A stretch of 64,000 bases of DNA. Source: Variovorax beijingensis (lineage in GTDB: Bacteria > Pseudomonadota > Gammaproteobacteria > Burkholderiales > Burkholderiaceae_C). Every line of letters begins with the position of its first letter. Position 1 is the stretch's first letter. Below, piece by piece: positions 27,787 to 36,813 of the stretch. The notes under the pieces were generated by a model that saw only the letters and a program-made list of their open reading frames with translations, was not told where the DNA came from and ran no database searches. The translations under genes were made by a program, and so were the position numbers. Location: assembly GCF_007828835.1 (NCBI RefSeq), contig NZ_VIVL01000014.1, positions 59,054-123,053 of the forward strand, given 5' to 3'.

Positions 27787-28209
27787 ATGAGAAACAGAAA
27801 TCTTGTCAGGGGACTCTTCCTCATGGCAATCGCGCTGGCCTTCGGCCTCACGGCGCTTCGCTACCCCATCGGAGACCTGAGCCGCGCCGGCGCGGGTCTT
27901 TTCCCCGCCATGGTGAGCGGCCTGCTGCTGCTGATCGGCGTGTCGACCGTCGTGCGCTCGTTCTTCGTGGAGCCGGTGAAGCTGGACCTGCACTTCAAGA
28001 ACATCGCGCTCATCCTCACGAGCCTGTGCGGCTTCGCGCTGATCTCGATGTACCTGAACATGATCGCGGGCATCGTCTTCATGGTGTTCTGCTCGGCCTT
28101 TGCCGGCAGCTCGAACTCCTGGGTGCGCAACCTCAAGATCTCGGCCGGACTGATCGCCATGGCGCTGGCGCTTCAGAAGCTCCTCGGCCTCAACCTGCCG
28201 CTGTTCTGA
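27787..28209 (+). CDS. tctB: Tripartite tricarboxylate transporter small permease TctB
   Basis: A 140-residue membrane protein with four hydrophobic helices, the standard length and layout of TctB (DUF1468): an N-terminal helix with LTALRYPIGDLSRAGAGLFP, whose GLFP turn is conserved, then paired helices around residues 35-50, 70-90 and 115-135. It is the small subunit of a TTT carrier that moves carboxylates using the ion gradient. It stands ten bases before tctA. No receptor gene (tctC/Bug) is adjacent. Confidence 0.93.
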   Translation: MRNRNLVRGLFLMAIALAFGLTALRYPIGDLSRAGAGLFPAMVSGLLLLIGVSTVVRSFFVEPVKLDLHFKNIALILTSLCGFALISMYLNMIAGIVFMVFCSAFAGSSNSWVRNLKISAGLIAMALALQKLLGLNLPLF

Positions 28210-28219
28210 GGAGACGACG

Positions 28220-29740
28220 ATGGAAGTCCTGAACAACCTGGCGTTCGGCTTTTCGCACGCCCTGACCTGGCACAACCTGATGTACTGCGCCATCGGCTGC
28301 ACGGTGGGAACACTGGTCGGCCTGCTGCCCGGCCTGGGGCCGCTGGCCACCATCAGCCTGCTGCTGCCGCTGACCTATTCCATTCCCACCACCGGTGCGC
28401 TGATCATGCTGGCGGGCATCTACTACGGTGCGCAGTACGGCGACAGCGTGAGCGCGATCACGATGAAGATCCCGCATGCGAGCAGCATCGTGGCCTGCAT
28501 CGACGGCTACGCGATGACGCTCAAGGGCAAGACCGGCCTGGCGCTGTTCACGGCCGGCTTCTCCAGCTTCATCGGCGGCACGGTCTCGATCCTGGTGCTG
28601 TCGTTCCTTGCGCCCGTGCTGGGCGAGGTCGCCTTCCTGTTCGGCCCGGCGGACTACGTCGCGATGATGCTGGTGGGCTTCGTGTGCGTGAGCTTCGTCA
28701 CCACCGGCAGCCTGCTGAACGGCCTGGCGATGTGCATGATCGGCGTGCTGCTCGGCACCATCGGCACCGACGTGAACAGCGGCATGGCGCGCTTCACCAT
28801 GGACATGCCCTTCCTGACCGACGGCGTGGGCATCGTGAGCATCGCGCTCGGCTGCTTCGGCATTGCCGAGATCACCAAGAACCTCGACTCCCGCGAGGAA
28901 CGCTCGCCCTTCAACGGCAAGATCAACCTCATTCCGACCTGGGCCGAGTTCAAGCGGATCATCCCCAGCGCGCTGCGCGGCAGCGTGGTCGGCTCGTTCC
29001 TGGGCATCCTGCCCGGCGGCGGCCCCACCATCGCGCAGTTCGCGGCCTACGCGCTGGACAAGAAGGTCAGCAAGTACAAGCACGAGATCGGCACCGGCTG
29101 CATCGAGGGCGTGGCCGGCCAGGCCGCAGCCGACGAAGCGGCGGCGCGCACGAGCTTCATCCCGCTGATGAGCATCGGCATTCCCGAGAACGCCGTGATG
29201 GCGCTGATGCTGGCGGCCTTCATCATCAAGGGCATCCAGCCCGGGCCGAACATGATCGCGAGCCATCCGGAGCTGTTCTGGGGCCTGGTGGCCAGCATGT
29301 GGATCGGCAACGTGTTCCTGCTGGTGCTGAACGTGCCGCTGGTGCGCTACTGGCTGTCGGTGTTCAAGATTCCATACAGCGTGCTGTTCCCGTCGATCCT
29401 GTTCTTCTGCTGCATCGGCACCTACAGCGTCAACAACAACCTGGACGACGTGTTCATCACCGCCGCGTTCGGCTTCATGGGCTACATGTTCATGCGGCTC
29501 GAGCTCGACGCCGCGCCGCTGATGCTCGGCTTCATCCTCGGGCCGATGCTCGAGGAGAACTTCCGCCGCGCGATGCTGCTGAGCCGCGGAAGCTTCGGCA
29601 CCTTCGTGTCGCGTCCCATCAGCGGCACCTTGCTGAGCCTGATCGGCGTCTTCGTCGTGTGGCAGGTGGTTTCGTTCGTGCTGCAGGCCCGAAAGAAGGT
29701 CGCCGTTGCGCCGCCCATGGCACTGGAGCCGCAGGAGTAG
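28220..29740 (+). CDS. tctA: Tripartite tricarboxylate transporter large permease TctA
   Basis: A 506-residue large permease with about twelve helices. Hallmarks are GLLPGLGPLATISLLLPLTY near the N-terminus, YYGAQYGDSVSAITMKIP, and the repeat-related central GSFLGILPGGGPTIAQFAAY, which together form the substrate path in this family; LMLGFILGPMLEENFRRA lies near the C-terminus. It forms a pair with TctB and depends on a periplasmic Bug-type receptor. Any of the four receptors elsewhere in the window, or a distant one, could serve it. Confidence 0.95.
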   Translation: MEVLNNLAFGFSHALTWHNLMYCAIGCTVGTLVGLLPGLGPLATISLLLPLTYSIPTTGALIMLAGIYYGAQYGDSVSAITMKIPHASSIVACIDGYAMTLKGKTGLALFTAGFSSFIGGTVSILVLSFLAPVLGEVAFLFGPADYVAMMLVGFVCVSFVTTGSLLNGLAMCMIGVLLGTIGTDVNSGMARFTMDMPFLTDGVGIVSIALGCFGIAEITKNLDSREERSPFNGKINLIPTWAEFKRIIPSALRGSVVGSFLGILPGGGPTIAQFAAYALDKKVSKYKHEIGTGCIEGVAGQAAADEAAARTSFIPLMSIGIPENAVMALMLAAFIIKGIQPGPNMIASHPELFWGLVASMWIGNVFLLVLNVPLVRYWLSVFKIPYSVLFPSILFFCCIGTYSVNNNLDDVFITAAFGFMGYMFMRLELDAAPLMLGFILGPMLEENFRRAMLLSRGSFGTFVSRPISGTLLSLIGVFVVWQVVSFVLQARKKVAVAPPMALEPQE

Positions 29741-29889
29741 CAGCGAAAGAAAGCCGCGGTCTGGCAAGCACCCTCAGCTTGCCGGCCATTCTCAAGCCTT
29801 GTGGCCCCACGGCGGGTGGGGTCAGCGAACCGGCTTGGCAAAATCGCAGGTTGCTTCAATTCCTTCACGGGCACCAAGGCGACCAGCGC

Positions 29890-30945
29890 ATGCGAATCCA
29901 CGAACTGAAACAACGGCTGCGGGAAGCCGGCGCGGGCCCCAGCCACGAGCAGCGCATCCTGCGGCTGTGGTCCCATGCGCTGCCGCGCAACAGCGGCAGG
30001 CGCCTGCCGGCGAGCTTCTTTCCTTCGTCGCTGCTGGCGGCCCTGCCATCGATCGAAGCGGAGCTTGCGGGGCTGGCGCGCATCCACGCGGTGCATCCCG
30101 GCGCCGATGGGTCCGAGCGGCTGCTCGTCGCGCTGGCCGACGGCCAGACGGTGGAGAGCGTGCTGCTGCCGCGCGACGGGCTGTGCGTCTCGTCGCAGGT
30201 GGGCTGCGCGGTCGGATGCCGGTTCTGCATGACGGGACGCGAAGGGTTGCTGCGCCAGGTGGGCAGCGCCGAGATCATTGCCCAGGTCGCCCTCGCGCGC
30301 AAGCGCCGGCCGGTGCGCAAGGTGGTGTTCATGGGCATGGGCGAGCCGGCCCACAACCTGGACAACGTGATGGAGGCGATCGAGCTGCTCGGCACGGTGG
30401 GCAACATCGGCCACAAGAACCTCGTGTTCTCCACGGTGGGCGACCCGCGCGCGTTCGAGCGGCTGCAGCAGGCGCGCGTCAGGCCTGCGCTGGCGCTCTC
30501 CTTGCACACCACCAGGGCCGACCTGCGCAAGAAGCTCCTTCCGCGCGCGCCGAACATGACGCCCGAGGAACTGGTCGGCGCGGGCGAGCGCTACGCCCGG
30601 GCCAGCGGCTACCCGATCCAGTACCAGTGGACGCTGCTGGAAGGCGTCAACGACGGGCCGGAGGAAATCGAGGGCATCGTGAGGCTGCTCTGCGGCAAGT
30701 TCGGCGTGCTGAACATGATTCCCTTCAACGCCGTGGAAGGCGTGGCCTTCAGCCGCCCCTCGCTGGAGCGCTGCGAGCAGATCGCGCGCACGCTGCACCA
30801 GCGCGGCGTCCTGACGAAGCTGCGCCATTCGGCCGGCCAGGATGTCGACGGCGGGTGCGGCCAGCTGCGGGCGCGCGCAGCCGAGGCAAGGGTGGTGCCG
30901 ATTCGGTTCGCTCAGCTGAGCGAGGCCACCCAATCCCAGACCTGA
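29890..30945 (+). CDS. RlmN-family radical SAM RNA methyltransferase
   Basis: A 351-residue radical SAM enzyme of the RlmN/Cfr family, which adds a C2 methyl group to adenosine in 23S rRNA or tRNA. The 4Fe-4S motif is CAVGCRFC (CxxxCxxC). KVVFMGMGEPAHNLDNV is the SAM-binding GEP block, and the second catalytic cysteine lies in GQDVDGGCGQL. It is slightly shorter than RlmN of E. coli (384), so it may be a paralog rather than the main RlmN. The start is ATG 29890, at the family N-terminus RIHELKQRL. It overlaps the convergent hydrolase gene by 34 bases. Confidence 0.9.
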   Translation: MRIHELKQRLREAGAGPSHEQRILRLWSHALPRNSGRRLPASFFPSSLLAALPSIEAELAGLARIHAVHPGADGSERLLVALADGQTVESVLLPRDGLCVSSQVGCAVGCRFCMTGREGLLRQVGSAEIIAQVALARKRRPVRKVVFMGMGEPAHNLDNVMEAIELLGTVGNIGHKNLVFSTVGDPRAFERLQQARVRPALALSLHTTRADLRKKLLPRAPNMTPEELVGAGERYARASGYPIQYQWTLLEGVNDGPEEIEGIVRLLCGKFGVLNMIPFNAVEGVAFSRPSLERCEQIARTLHQRGVLTKLRHSAGQDVDGGCGQLRARAAEARVVPIRFAQLSEATQSQT

Positions 30946-31664
30946 GCGGGCGCTTCGACCATCACGTTGTGGCCGAGCGGCCCGAGCTCGCGCGCATCGG
31001 GGTCGATCTCGCGGGTCTGCGCCATCGTGACCAACGCGTCGTGCTGCCCTCGGGCGAGATGGACAGGGCAGCGCGCGAGCGCCGCCAGTTCGGGCACCGG
31101 CGGCTTGCCCACGGCATGGGCCCGGGGATCCATCGCAAGACGCCAGCCGTCGTCGTCCCGCGCGATGCCCCGCGCAGCGACGGCTGCCGCCGCATCCGCG
31201 ATTCCGGCAAGGCCGCAGACCTTGAGGTACCTGTCCCACGCTTCTTCTTCCGTGGCGAATTTCCTGGCCGGCTGCGACGCCAGCGCCTCCATGCGGCGCA
31301 GCTCTTCGTCGCTCCACGCGAGCTTGATGCCGGCTGCGAACACCCGGTGCGGCGCGACGCCGAACCAGCCCGTGGCCAGAGCGAGCGCAATCACCCCGCC
31401 GAGTGAATGCCCGAGCACCACGAGACGGCCCTCGGGATGGAGGTGCGGCAACGCGGCGCGCGCCACGCCGGCGGCGTACTGGCCCATGGCATAGGCGTCC
31501 TGCCGGTCGGACCGGCCGTGGCCAGGCAGGTCGAGCACGAGCCAGCGGCCGCGCCAGCGGGCACCGGCCTCGGCGCACATGGGCGACCACACCGCGCCCG
31601 TGGCGCCCATGCCGTGCAGCATCAGGAGCAGGTCCGGGCCCTCGCCGCCTTGTTCGATGTACAT
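30912..31664 (-). CDS. Alpha/beta hydrolase
   Basis: A 250-residue alpha/beta-hydrolase. LLLMLHGMGATGAVW forms the oxyanion-hole strand, the nucleophile serine lies in VLGHSLGGVIAL, and the likely acid and base are in RGQHDALV and LGPLGHNVMVE (D and H). The start was set at ATG 31664, which has GGAGG eight bases upstream; ATG 31670 is only two bases from that site. The 3' end overlaps the RlmN-like gene on the other strand. The substrate is unpredictable. Confidence 0.88.
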   Translation of the reverse strand: MYIEQGGEGPDLLLMLHGMGATGAVWSPMCAEAGARWRGRWLVLDLPGHGRSDRQDAYAMGQYAAGVARAALPHLHPEGRLVVLGHSLGGVIALALATGWFGVAPHRVFAAGIKLAWSDEELRRMEALASQPARKFATEEEAWDRYLKVCGLAGIADAAAAVAARGIARDDDGWRLAMDPRAHAVGKPPVPELAALARCPVHLARGQHDALVTMAQTREIDPDARELGPLGHNVMVEAPAQVWDWVASLS

Positions 31665-31745
31665 GTTCATTGCCTCCGTCGCATCTGCGACGGCGCAAGA
31701 ATACTTGCCCCTGGAGGCTTTGCGTGCGGCGCCGGATACCTTCGG

Positions 31746-32135
31746 CTACTCGAACGCAATCTCTGCAACAAGTGGCGAATCGGGCTCCTTGCCCAGCGCA
31801 TTGGCGAGCGTGCTGCCCTGGCGGAACCAATAGCGGCAGCCGGTTCGAGTGAGCATCGTGACGCACATCAAGCCGTCGGACTGGATCACCCATGTTCCCG
31901 AGGCCCTGCCCGGACCGCTCCTGTTGACGAACTCGACACGGCCGTCAGGCCGGAAGATCCAGTGCGACACCATGCCCGTCGACAGGTTCCTCGACTCGAT
32001 GCTCTTGTCGATGAGCACGCTCTCGATCTCGGCCTTGCCCAGATAGACGCGCTCCTCGGCTGCAGTCACGTGGGCGATCGGCGGGAAGAGCGCCATCGCG
32101 CCGAAGAACATCGAGCAGAAGATTCGGACTTGCAT
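31746..32135 (-). CDS. Secreted hypothetical protein (possible DUF995-like)
   Basis: A 129-residue exported protein: a signal peptide to about residue 24 (MFFGAMALFPPIAHVTAAEE), then a small beta-rich domain with HWIFRPDGRVEFVNRSG, GTWVIQSDGLMCVTM and GCRYWFRQG. The pattern of a response-less lipocalin-like sheet with W and C residues recalls DUF995, but I am not certain. The start is ATG 32135, with GGAG six bases upstream; upstream in-frame starts lack a signal peptide. It is divergent from the CadC-like regulator (239 bases apart), which might control it. Confidence 0.6.
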   Translation of the reverse strand: MQVRIFCSMFFGAMALFPPIAHVTAAEERVYLGKAEIESVLIDKSIESRNLSTGMVSHWIFRPDGRVEFVNRSGPGRASGTWVIQSDGLMCVTMLTRTGCRYWFRQGSTLANALGKEPDSPLVAEIAFE

Positions 32136-32374
32136 GATTCGCTCCATCGAGCGCATAGGTACCCATGCGGCGAACTCCCTGGCCTGTGGCGAATGCCACC
32201 CATCCACGATAGGCGAAGCCAGCGGATTCTTCATGATCGAACTGCGAAGATGTGGCGATGATTTCGCGAAGAGAAAAGTCTTCATGACCTTCCGGAGCGA
32301 AGCAAACAGGAACAGAATCTCCGAGCGGTTCGCTGTGTTCAATGCCACTGCCGGCAATCTCGAGAGATGCGTTT

Positions 32375-32968
32375 ATGTACGAGCGGCAACCACCAGCCAA
32401 TGAGCAAGATCTGCCCGCACCTGCAAGCTCGCGGGGCCGCGCCGGAGTCGCGACAGCCGTTCAGTTCGCGGACTTCCAGTTCGATTTCGAACGCGGCCAG
32501 CTGCGGCAGGGTGGCACGCTGATACCGCTCAGCCCCAAGCCCGATGCGCTGCTGCGCTTCTTCCTCGCCCATCCCCAGCGCCTCATCAGCAAGACGGAGC
32601 TGATGGACAGCCTGTGGCCGGACGTGGTGGTCACGCACGACTCGCTCGTGCATTGCATCGGCGAACTGCGCAGCCGCCTGGGCGATCACGGCGCGACACT
32701 GATTGCGACATCTCCGCGGCGCGGCTACATGTTCGACGCCGAAGTCCTGCCCGTGAAATTCGATCGCGCGGATCCGCCCGCGCACCGACCGGAAGCAGCC
32801 GCGGCGCCGGTGCAGCGCAACGGGTGGCTTGCGGTCGCCGCCCCGCTGTGCGTCAGTGCGGTCGGCATTGCGGTGGCGATCTACATGGCTTCGGCGCCAC
32901 GGCGCGCAAGGCGCGCGCCTCAGCCGGCGAAGGCCGCCTCGGGCAAGCCCCGCGCATCCGGCAGCTGA
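32375..32968 (+). CDS. CadC/ToxR-like winged-helix membrane protein
   Basis: A 197-residue protein: an OmpR/CadC-type winged helix at about residues 30-125 (FADFQFDFERGQLRQGG, LISKTELMDSLWPDVVVTHD, ATSPRRGYMF), then a single transmembrane helix (WLAVAAPLCVSAVGIAVAIYMA) and only about 25 basic residues after it. Typical CadC-like regulators carry a large periplasmic sensor, which is missing here. The start is ATG 32375; ATG 32342 is possible. Its last 49 bases overlap the convergent IclR-lactonase gene. Confidence 0.78.
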   Translation: MYERQPPANEQDLPAPASSRGRAGVATAVQFADFQFDFERGQLRQGGTLIPLSPKPDALLRFFLAHPQRLISKTELMDSLWPDVVVTHDSLVHCIGELRSRLGDHGATLIATSPRRGYMFDAEVLPVKFDRADPPAHRPEAAAAPVQRNGWLAVAAPLCVSAVGIAVAIYMASAPRRARRAPQPAKAASGKPRASGS

Positions 32969-34692
32969 ATGGCGAACAGCGAGCCGGACAGCGGCGCCGT
33001 CGCCAGCTGCTCCTCGCTGAGCCGCAGCGACGCGCTCGTGACAAACAGCGTGTCCAGGTTGTCGCCGCCGAAGCAGCAGCTGGTGGGACGCGGAACCGGC
33101 ACGCGCAGGCGCTGCATGAGCTGGCCTTCCGGCGAGAAGCGCGCGATCTGCCAGGCGTCCCAGAGAGCGACCCACAGGCAGCCCTGGTCGTCGACCGTCA
33201 GGCCGTCGGGCTTGCCGTCGGAGGCTGCGATGGTGATCAGCGGGCGCCGGTTGCCAACGGTACCGCCAGCGAGGTCGAAGTCGTAGCGGTAGATGGTCTG
33301 GCGGTACGTGTCGGTGACGTACATGGTCTTGTTGTCGGGGCTCCAGCCAATGCCGTTGGGCACCGTGAAACCGGTGTCGACCTGCTTCCAGCTGCCGTTC
33401 GCCTCGATGCAGAACAGGTGGCCCCGGTTGGCCGCCGCGGCCATGTCCATCGAGCCGACCCACAGGCGGCCGCGCCGATCACACTTGCCGTCGTTGTAGC
33501 GCACATTGGTCCGGCCCGCCTCAGGGTGGCAGAAGGCCGTCAGCCGCCGTGTGGAGAGATCGAGGGCCATGACCCCTCCTGGCGTTGCCACCAGCAGACC
33601 GCCGCTGGCCTTGGGCACGACCAGGCTTGCCATGGTTCCGAGCGGCGTCTCGGTGTCCGCGCCCGTCGCGGCGTCGTAGCGGTGCACCGAGGGCGTGAGG
33701 ATGTCGACCCAGTAGAGCGCATGGTCTCGAGGCGACCACACCGGTCCTTCGCCCAGCAGCGAACGCACTTCGCTCACGCAGCGCACCTCGACGGGCAAGG
33801 TGGTTTCGGGCGGCGCCTGGGTTGCAAGGGACACGGCCTTGCCCGCGGCGCTGTGGGTGATGCTGCGCGAGGCGCCCATCAGCGCGGACGACAGGGCATG
33901 GGCGCGCGCGGCGTCCAGCCGGCTCGCATCGGTGGCGATGGCGACGGCGCCGATCGGGCGGCCTTCGTAGTCGAAGATCGGCGCGGCCACCGCCGCGCGA
34001 TCGGATGCGCGCTCGCCCTGCTCGATGGCATAGCCGCGCGCGCGCACCAGGTCGAATTCGGCATGCAGTTCGGCCGGCGCCACGATCGTGCGCGGCGTGA
34101 AGCGCTCGAGATCGAGCGCCTGGACCAGCCGCCGCTGGCCCGAGGGATCGAGGTTCGCCGCAATCGCCTTGCCCGCCGCCGACGCATGCACCGGCAGGCG
34201 CTGCCCGACGGCGGAGCGCCCGCCCGGGGCCTCGGCCCCGGGTTCGCTGGCAAGGATGACCACGCAGGTGCCGTCGAGCACCGTGAGTTCCACGGTCTCG
34301 CCCAGCGCGTCGCGCAGCCGCGCGAGCTCGTCCTGCGCCGCCACGCGCAGGTCGAACTCGCTCCATACGTCGTGCGCCAGCTCGAGCAGGCGCAGCCCGA
34401 GCTGGAAGGTCTTGTCGTAGGCGTTGTGCCGCAGCAGCCCTTCGCGCACCAGCGTCGCCAGGATGCGGTGCAGCGTGGCCTTGGGCAGGTCGCAGGCGCG
34501 CAGCAGGTCGGTGAAGGTCATCGGGCTGCGGCGCGCCGAGACGATGTTCAGCAGATGCATCGCCTTCTCCAGCACGCCCAGGCCCGAAGCCGAAGGCTTG
34601 CCGGCGTCGGCGGCCTGGTGCTTCGTTTCGGTTGCCGGAGGGTGGGCTGCGCTGTCTCGCCGGGAGACGGCTCCGGTGGTGCGACGTGTCAT
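32920..34692 (-). CDS. IclR regulator fused to SMP-30/gluconolactonase
   Basis: A 590-residue two-part protein in one uninterrupted frame. Residues about 37-100 are an IclR winged helix (LNIVSARRSPMTFTDLLRAC, then LPKATLHRILATLVREGLL). Residues about 110-285 are the IclR effector domain (VHASAAGKAIAANLD, IGAVAIATD). Residues about 300-590 are a six-bladed SMP-30 lactonase with the metal ligands in place: E315 (LGEGPVW), N400 (YNDGKCDRRGRLWVG), N447 (VPNGIGW) and D497 (KPDGLTVDD). The lactonase half would hydrolyse an aldonolactone. It lies last in the sugar-acid operon, 82 bases after a Bug gene. The start is ATG 34692. Confidence 0.93.
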   Translation of the reverse strand: MTRRTTGAVSRRDSAAHPPATETKHQAADAGKPSASGLGVLEKAMHLLNIVSARRSPMTFTDLLRACDLPKATLHRILATLVREGLLRHNAYDKTFQLGLRLLELAHDVWSEFDLRVAAQDELARLRDALGETVELTVLDGTCVVILASEPGAEAPGGRSAVGQRLPVHASAAGKAIAANLDPSGQRRLVQALDLERFTPRTIVAPAELHAEFDLVRARGYAIEQGERASDRAAVAAPIFDYEGRPIGAVAIATDASRLDAARAHALSSALMGASRSITHSAAGKAVSLATQAPPETTLPVEVRCVSEVRSLLGEGPVWSPRDHALYWVDILTPSVHRYDAATGADTETPLGTMASLVVPKASGGLLVATPGGVMALDLSTRRLTAFCHPEAGRTNVRYNDGKCDRRGRLWVGSMDMAAAANRGHLFCIEANGSWKQVDTGFTVPNGIGWSPDNKTMYVTDTYRQTIYRYDFDLAGGTVGNRRPLITIAASDGKPDGLTVDDQGCLWVALWDAWQIARFSPEGQLMQRLRVPVPRPTSCCFGGDNLDTLFVTSASLRLSEEQLATAPLSGSLFAIQLPDARGLPEAAFAG

Positions 34693-34774
34693 GAATGCGT
34701 GGAGAAGGGTTCCAGAGGCGGAACGTGCGCCGGATTCTAGTTCGGGCCTGCTGCGCGCCAGCCGCCGGCCCGGC

Positions 34775-35794
34775 TCATTCGAGCCTGATGCCGCGGCTGC
34801 GCACCACTTCCGCCCAACGCGCCGTTTCGCTGCGCACATACGCGCGCAGCTGTGCGGGCGTCGACGCTGCCGGCGTGACGCCGAAGCCGGCGAAGCGCTC
34901 GCGCACCGCCGGCGTGTCCATGGCTTCGCGCAGCAGCTTTTCGAGCCGCTCCACGCCCGCCGCGGGCACGTTGCGGCCCGCAAAGAGTGCGGCCCAGCCG
35001 GCGATGACGAACTCCTCGCCGAGCGAGCGCAGCACCGGCACGCCGGGCAGGTTCGGCAGGGGCTGCGCCGAGGTGACGGCCACCGCGCGCAGGCGGCCGG
35101 CCTGGACCAGCGGCAGCGCGACCGGCAGATTCATCACGCCCAAGGAGACCGTGCCCGCCGCGACATCGGGGATCAGCACGCTGTCGCCCTTGTAGGGCAC
35201 CGGCAGCAGGCGCGTGCCGAGCTTGCGGTTGAGCAGCTCGGTGGCCAGGTGCGAGAGCGTGCCGACGCCGCTGTTGCCGGCGCTCAGCTCGCCCGCGCGG
35301 CCGCGGGCCACAAGGTCGTCGAGGCTGCGCACGGGCGAGCCGGCGCCCACGGCCAGCACCAGCGGCTGCGTCGAAATCATGCCCACCGGCTGCAGGTCCC
35401 GCTGCACGTCGTAGCCCAGGTCGCTGCGCAGTGCCGGCAGGATGGTCATGGTGGTGCTGCCCATCAGCAGCATGTGGTCGTCGCTGCTCGCGGCCACCAT
35501 CGCGGTGCCGGTGATGCCGCCCGCACCCGGGCGGTTGTCGACCACCAGCGGCTGGCCGATGCGCGGTGCGATCAGCTCGGCCAGGATGCGCACGGAGCCG
35601 TTGCCCGCGCCGCCCGGCGCAAACGGAACGATCACGGTGACGGGCCGCGTGGGCCACGGCGCCTGCGCGCGGGCGGGCACGGGCCAGAGCGACGGCGCCG
35701 CCGATGCGGCCAGCAGGCCGAGCAGGCCTCGGCGCGAAAGCGCAAAAGCAGTTGCCGAAGCTCGCATGGCCTGGTCCCGGTTCCGGCGGCTCAT
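34775..35794 (-). CDS. Bug-family periplasmic solute-binding receptor
   Basis: A 339-residue Bug/TctC-type receptor. The N-terminus has a twin-arginine-like signal (LSRRGLLGLLAASAA, cleaved near PARA), then WPTRPVTVIVPFAPGGAGNG and VVDNRPGAGGITG, the ligand-binding loops. The start was put at ATG 35794, which overlaps the stop of the preceding Bug gene as ATGA; ATG 35767 is an alternative giving a shorter leader. It is the second of two adjacent receptors in the sugar-acid operon. The pair is divergent in sequence, so they probably bind different ligands. Confidence 0.9.
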   Translation of the reverse strand: MSRRNRDQAMRASATAFALSRRGLLGLLAASAAPSLWPVPARAQAPWPTRPVTVIVPFAPGGAGNGSVRILAELIAPRIGQPLVVDNRPGAGGITGTAMVAASSDDHMLLMGSTTMTILPALRSDLGYDVQRDLQPVGMISTQPLVLAVGAGSPVRSLDDLVARGRAGELSAGNSGVGTLSHLATELLNRKLGTRLLPVPYKGDSVLIPDVAAGTVSLGVMNLPVALPLVQAGRLRAVAVTSAQPLPNLPGVPVLRSLGEEFVIAGWAALFAGRNVPAAGVERLEKLLREAMDTPAVRERFAGFGVTPAASTPAQLRAYVRSETARWAEVVRSRGIRLE

Positions 35795-36789
35795 TCGGCC
35801 TTGATGCCAGCGTCGGCCGCGAGCTTCCTGTAGAAGGCGGCTTCATCGCGCAGGCTCTTTGCGAACTCCGCGGGACCCGAGCCCACGCGCACCACGCCGC
35901 GCTCGCGCAGCTGGGCCTCGGTGCCGGGCAGGCGCAGGAACGCCTGGATCTCGGCCGCGAGCTTGTCGACGATGGCCGGCGGCGTGCCGGCCGGTGCCAT
36001 GACGCCATGCCAGGGATTCATCTCGAAGCCCTTCACGAACTCGGCGATGGGCGGCAGCTCGGGCGCGAAGAACACCCGTTGTGCGGTCGAGACGCCAAGC
36101 GCACGCAGCTTGCCCGATTGCACCTGCGGCCAGGAGGTGGCGGCCGCATCCATGGCGGCATCGATCTGTCCGCCGAGCAGGTCGGTCAGCATGGGCGCAG
36201 AGCCCTTGTAGCCGACATGGACCATCGAGGTGCCGGTTTTCTGCATGAAGAGTTCCATGCCCACGTGCAGCGCCGAGCCTGCGCCGGAAGAGCCGTAGCT
36301 GAGCTGCCCCGGGTGCGCCTTGAGGTAGGCGAGGAACTCGGGCAGCGTACGCGCCGGCACCTTCTGCGGATTCACCACCAGGATCAGCGGCGTGATGCCC
36401 ACCATCGTGACCGCCGCGAAGTCCTTCACCGGATCGTAGGGGAAGGCCTCGGGCCGCACGGCGGGATTGATGGCGTTGGCCGCGACATTGCCCATGCCGA
36501 TGGTGTAGCCGTCCGGCGCGGCCTTGGCGACCACCGCCATTCCCACGCTCGAACCGGCGCCGGGCTTGTTGTCGACCACCACGGGCTGGCCCCATCGGGT
36601 CTGCAGGTGGGTGGCGATCATGCGCGCCATGGCGTCGGCGGCGCCGCCGGCCGGCACCGGCACGATGAACTTGATCGGCCTGGACGGATACGCCGCCGGG
36701 GCAGGCTGCGCCTGCGCGCTGCCGAAAGCGGGAAGCAGCGCGCAGGCGAGTGCGAGGCGCAGGACGGTTCGCTTGTCTTTGTGGAACAT
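35791..36789 (-). CDS. Bug-family periplasmic solute-binding receptor
   Basis: A 332-residue receptor with a Sec signal peptide (ALACALLPAFGSAQAQ, cleavage about residue 28). The pocket loops YPSRPIKFIVPVPAGGAADA and VVDNKPGAGSSVGM are typical of Bug proteins, and the protein ends DAGIKAE. The start ATG 36789 has AAGGAG about ten bases upstream. It follows the aldolase gene by 24 bases. As in most Bug proteins the pocket predicts a small carboxylate such as a sugar acid, which fits the neighbouring catabolic genes; no permease gene is in this operon. Confidence 0.93.
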   Translation of the reverse strand: MFHKDKRTVLRLALACALLPAFGSAQAQPAPAAYPSRPIKFIVPVPAGGAADAMARMIATHLQTRWGQPVVVDNKPGAGSSVGMAVVAKAAPDGYTIGMGNVAANAINPAVRPEAFPYDPVKDFAAVTMVGITPLILVVNPQKVPARTLPEFLAYLKAHPGQLSYGSSGAGSALHVGMELFMQKTGTSMVHVGYKGSAPMLTDLLGGQIDAAMDAAATSWPQVQSGKLRALGVSTAQRVFFAPELPPIAEFVKGFEMNPWHGVMAPAGTPPAIVDKLAAEIQAFLRLPGTEAQLRERGVVRVGSGPAEFAKSLRDEAAFYRKLAADAGIKAE

Positions 36790-36813
36790 GATCTTTGTCT
36801 CCTTGGATTTCCT

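Noticed and set aside
28684..29889. Long in-frame extension upstream of the RlmN-like protein
   Set aside because: This part overlaps tctA in another frame and has shadow-like composition; the RlmN N-terminus starts at ATG 29890.
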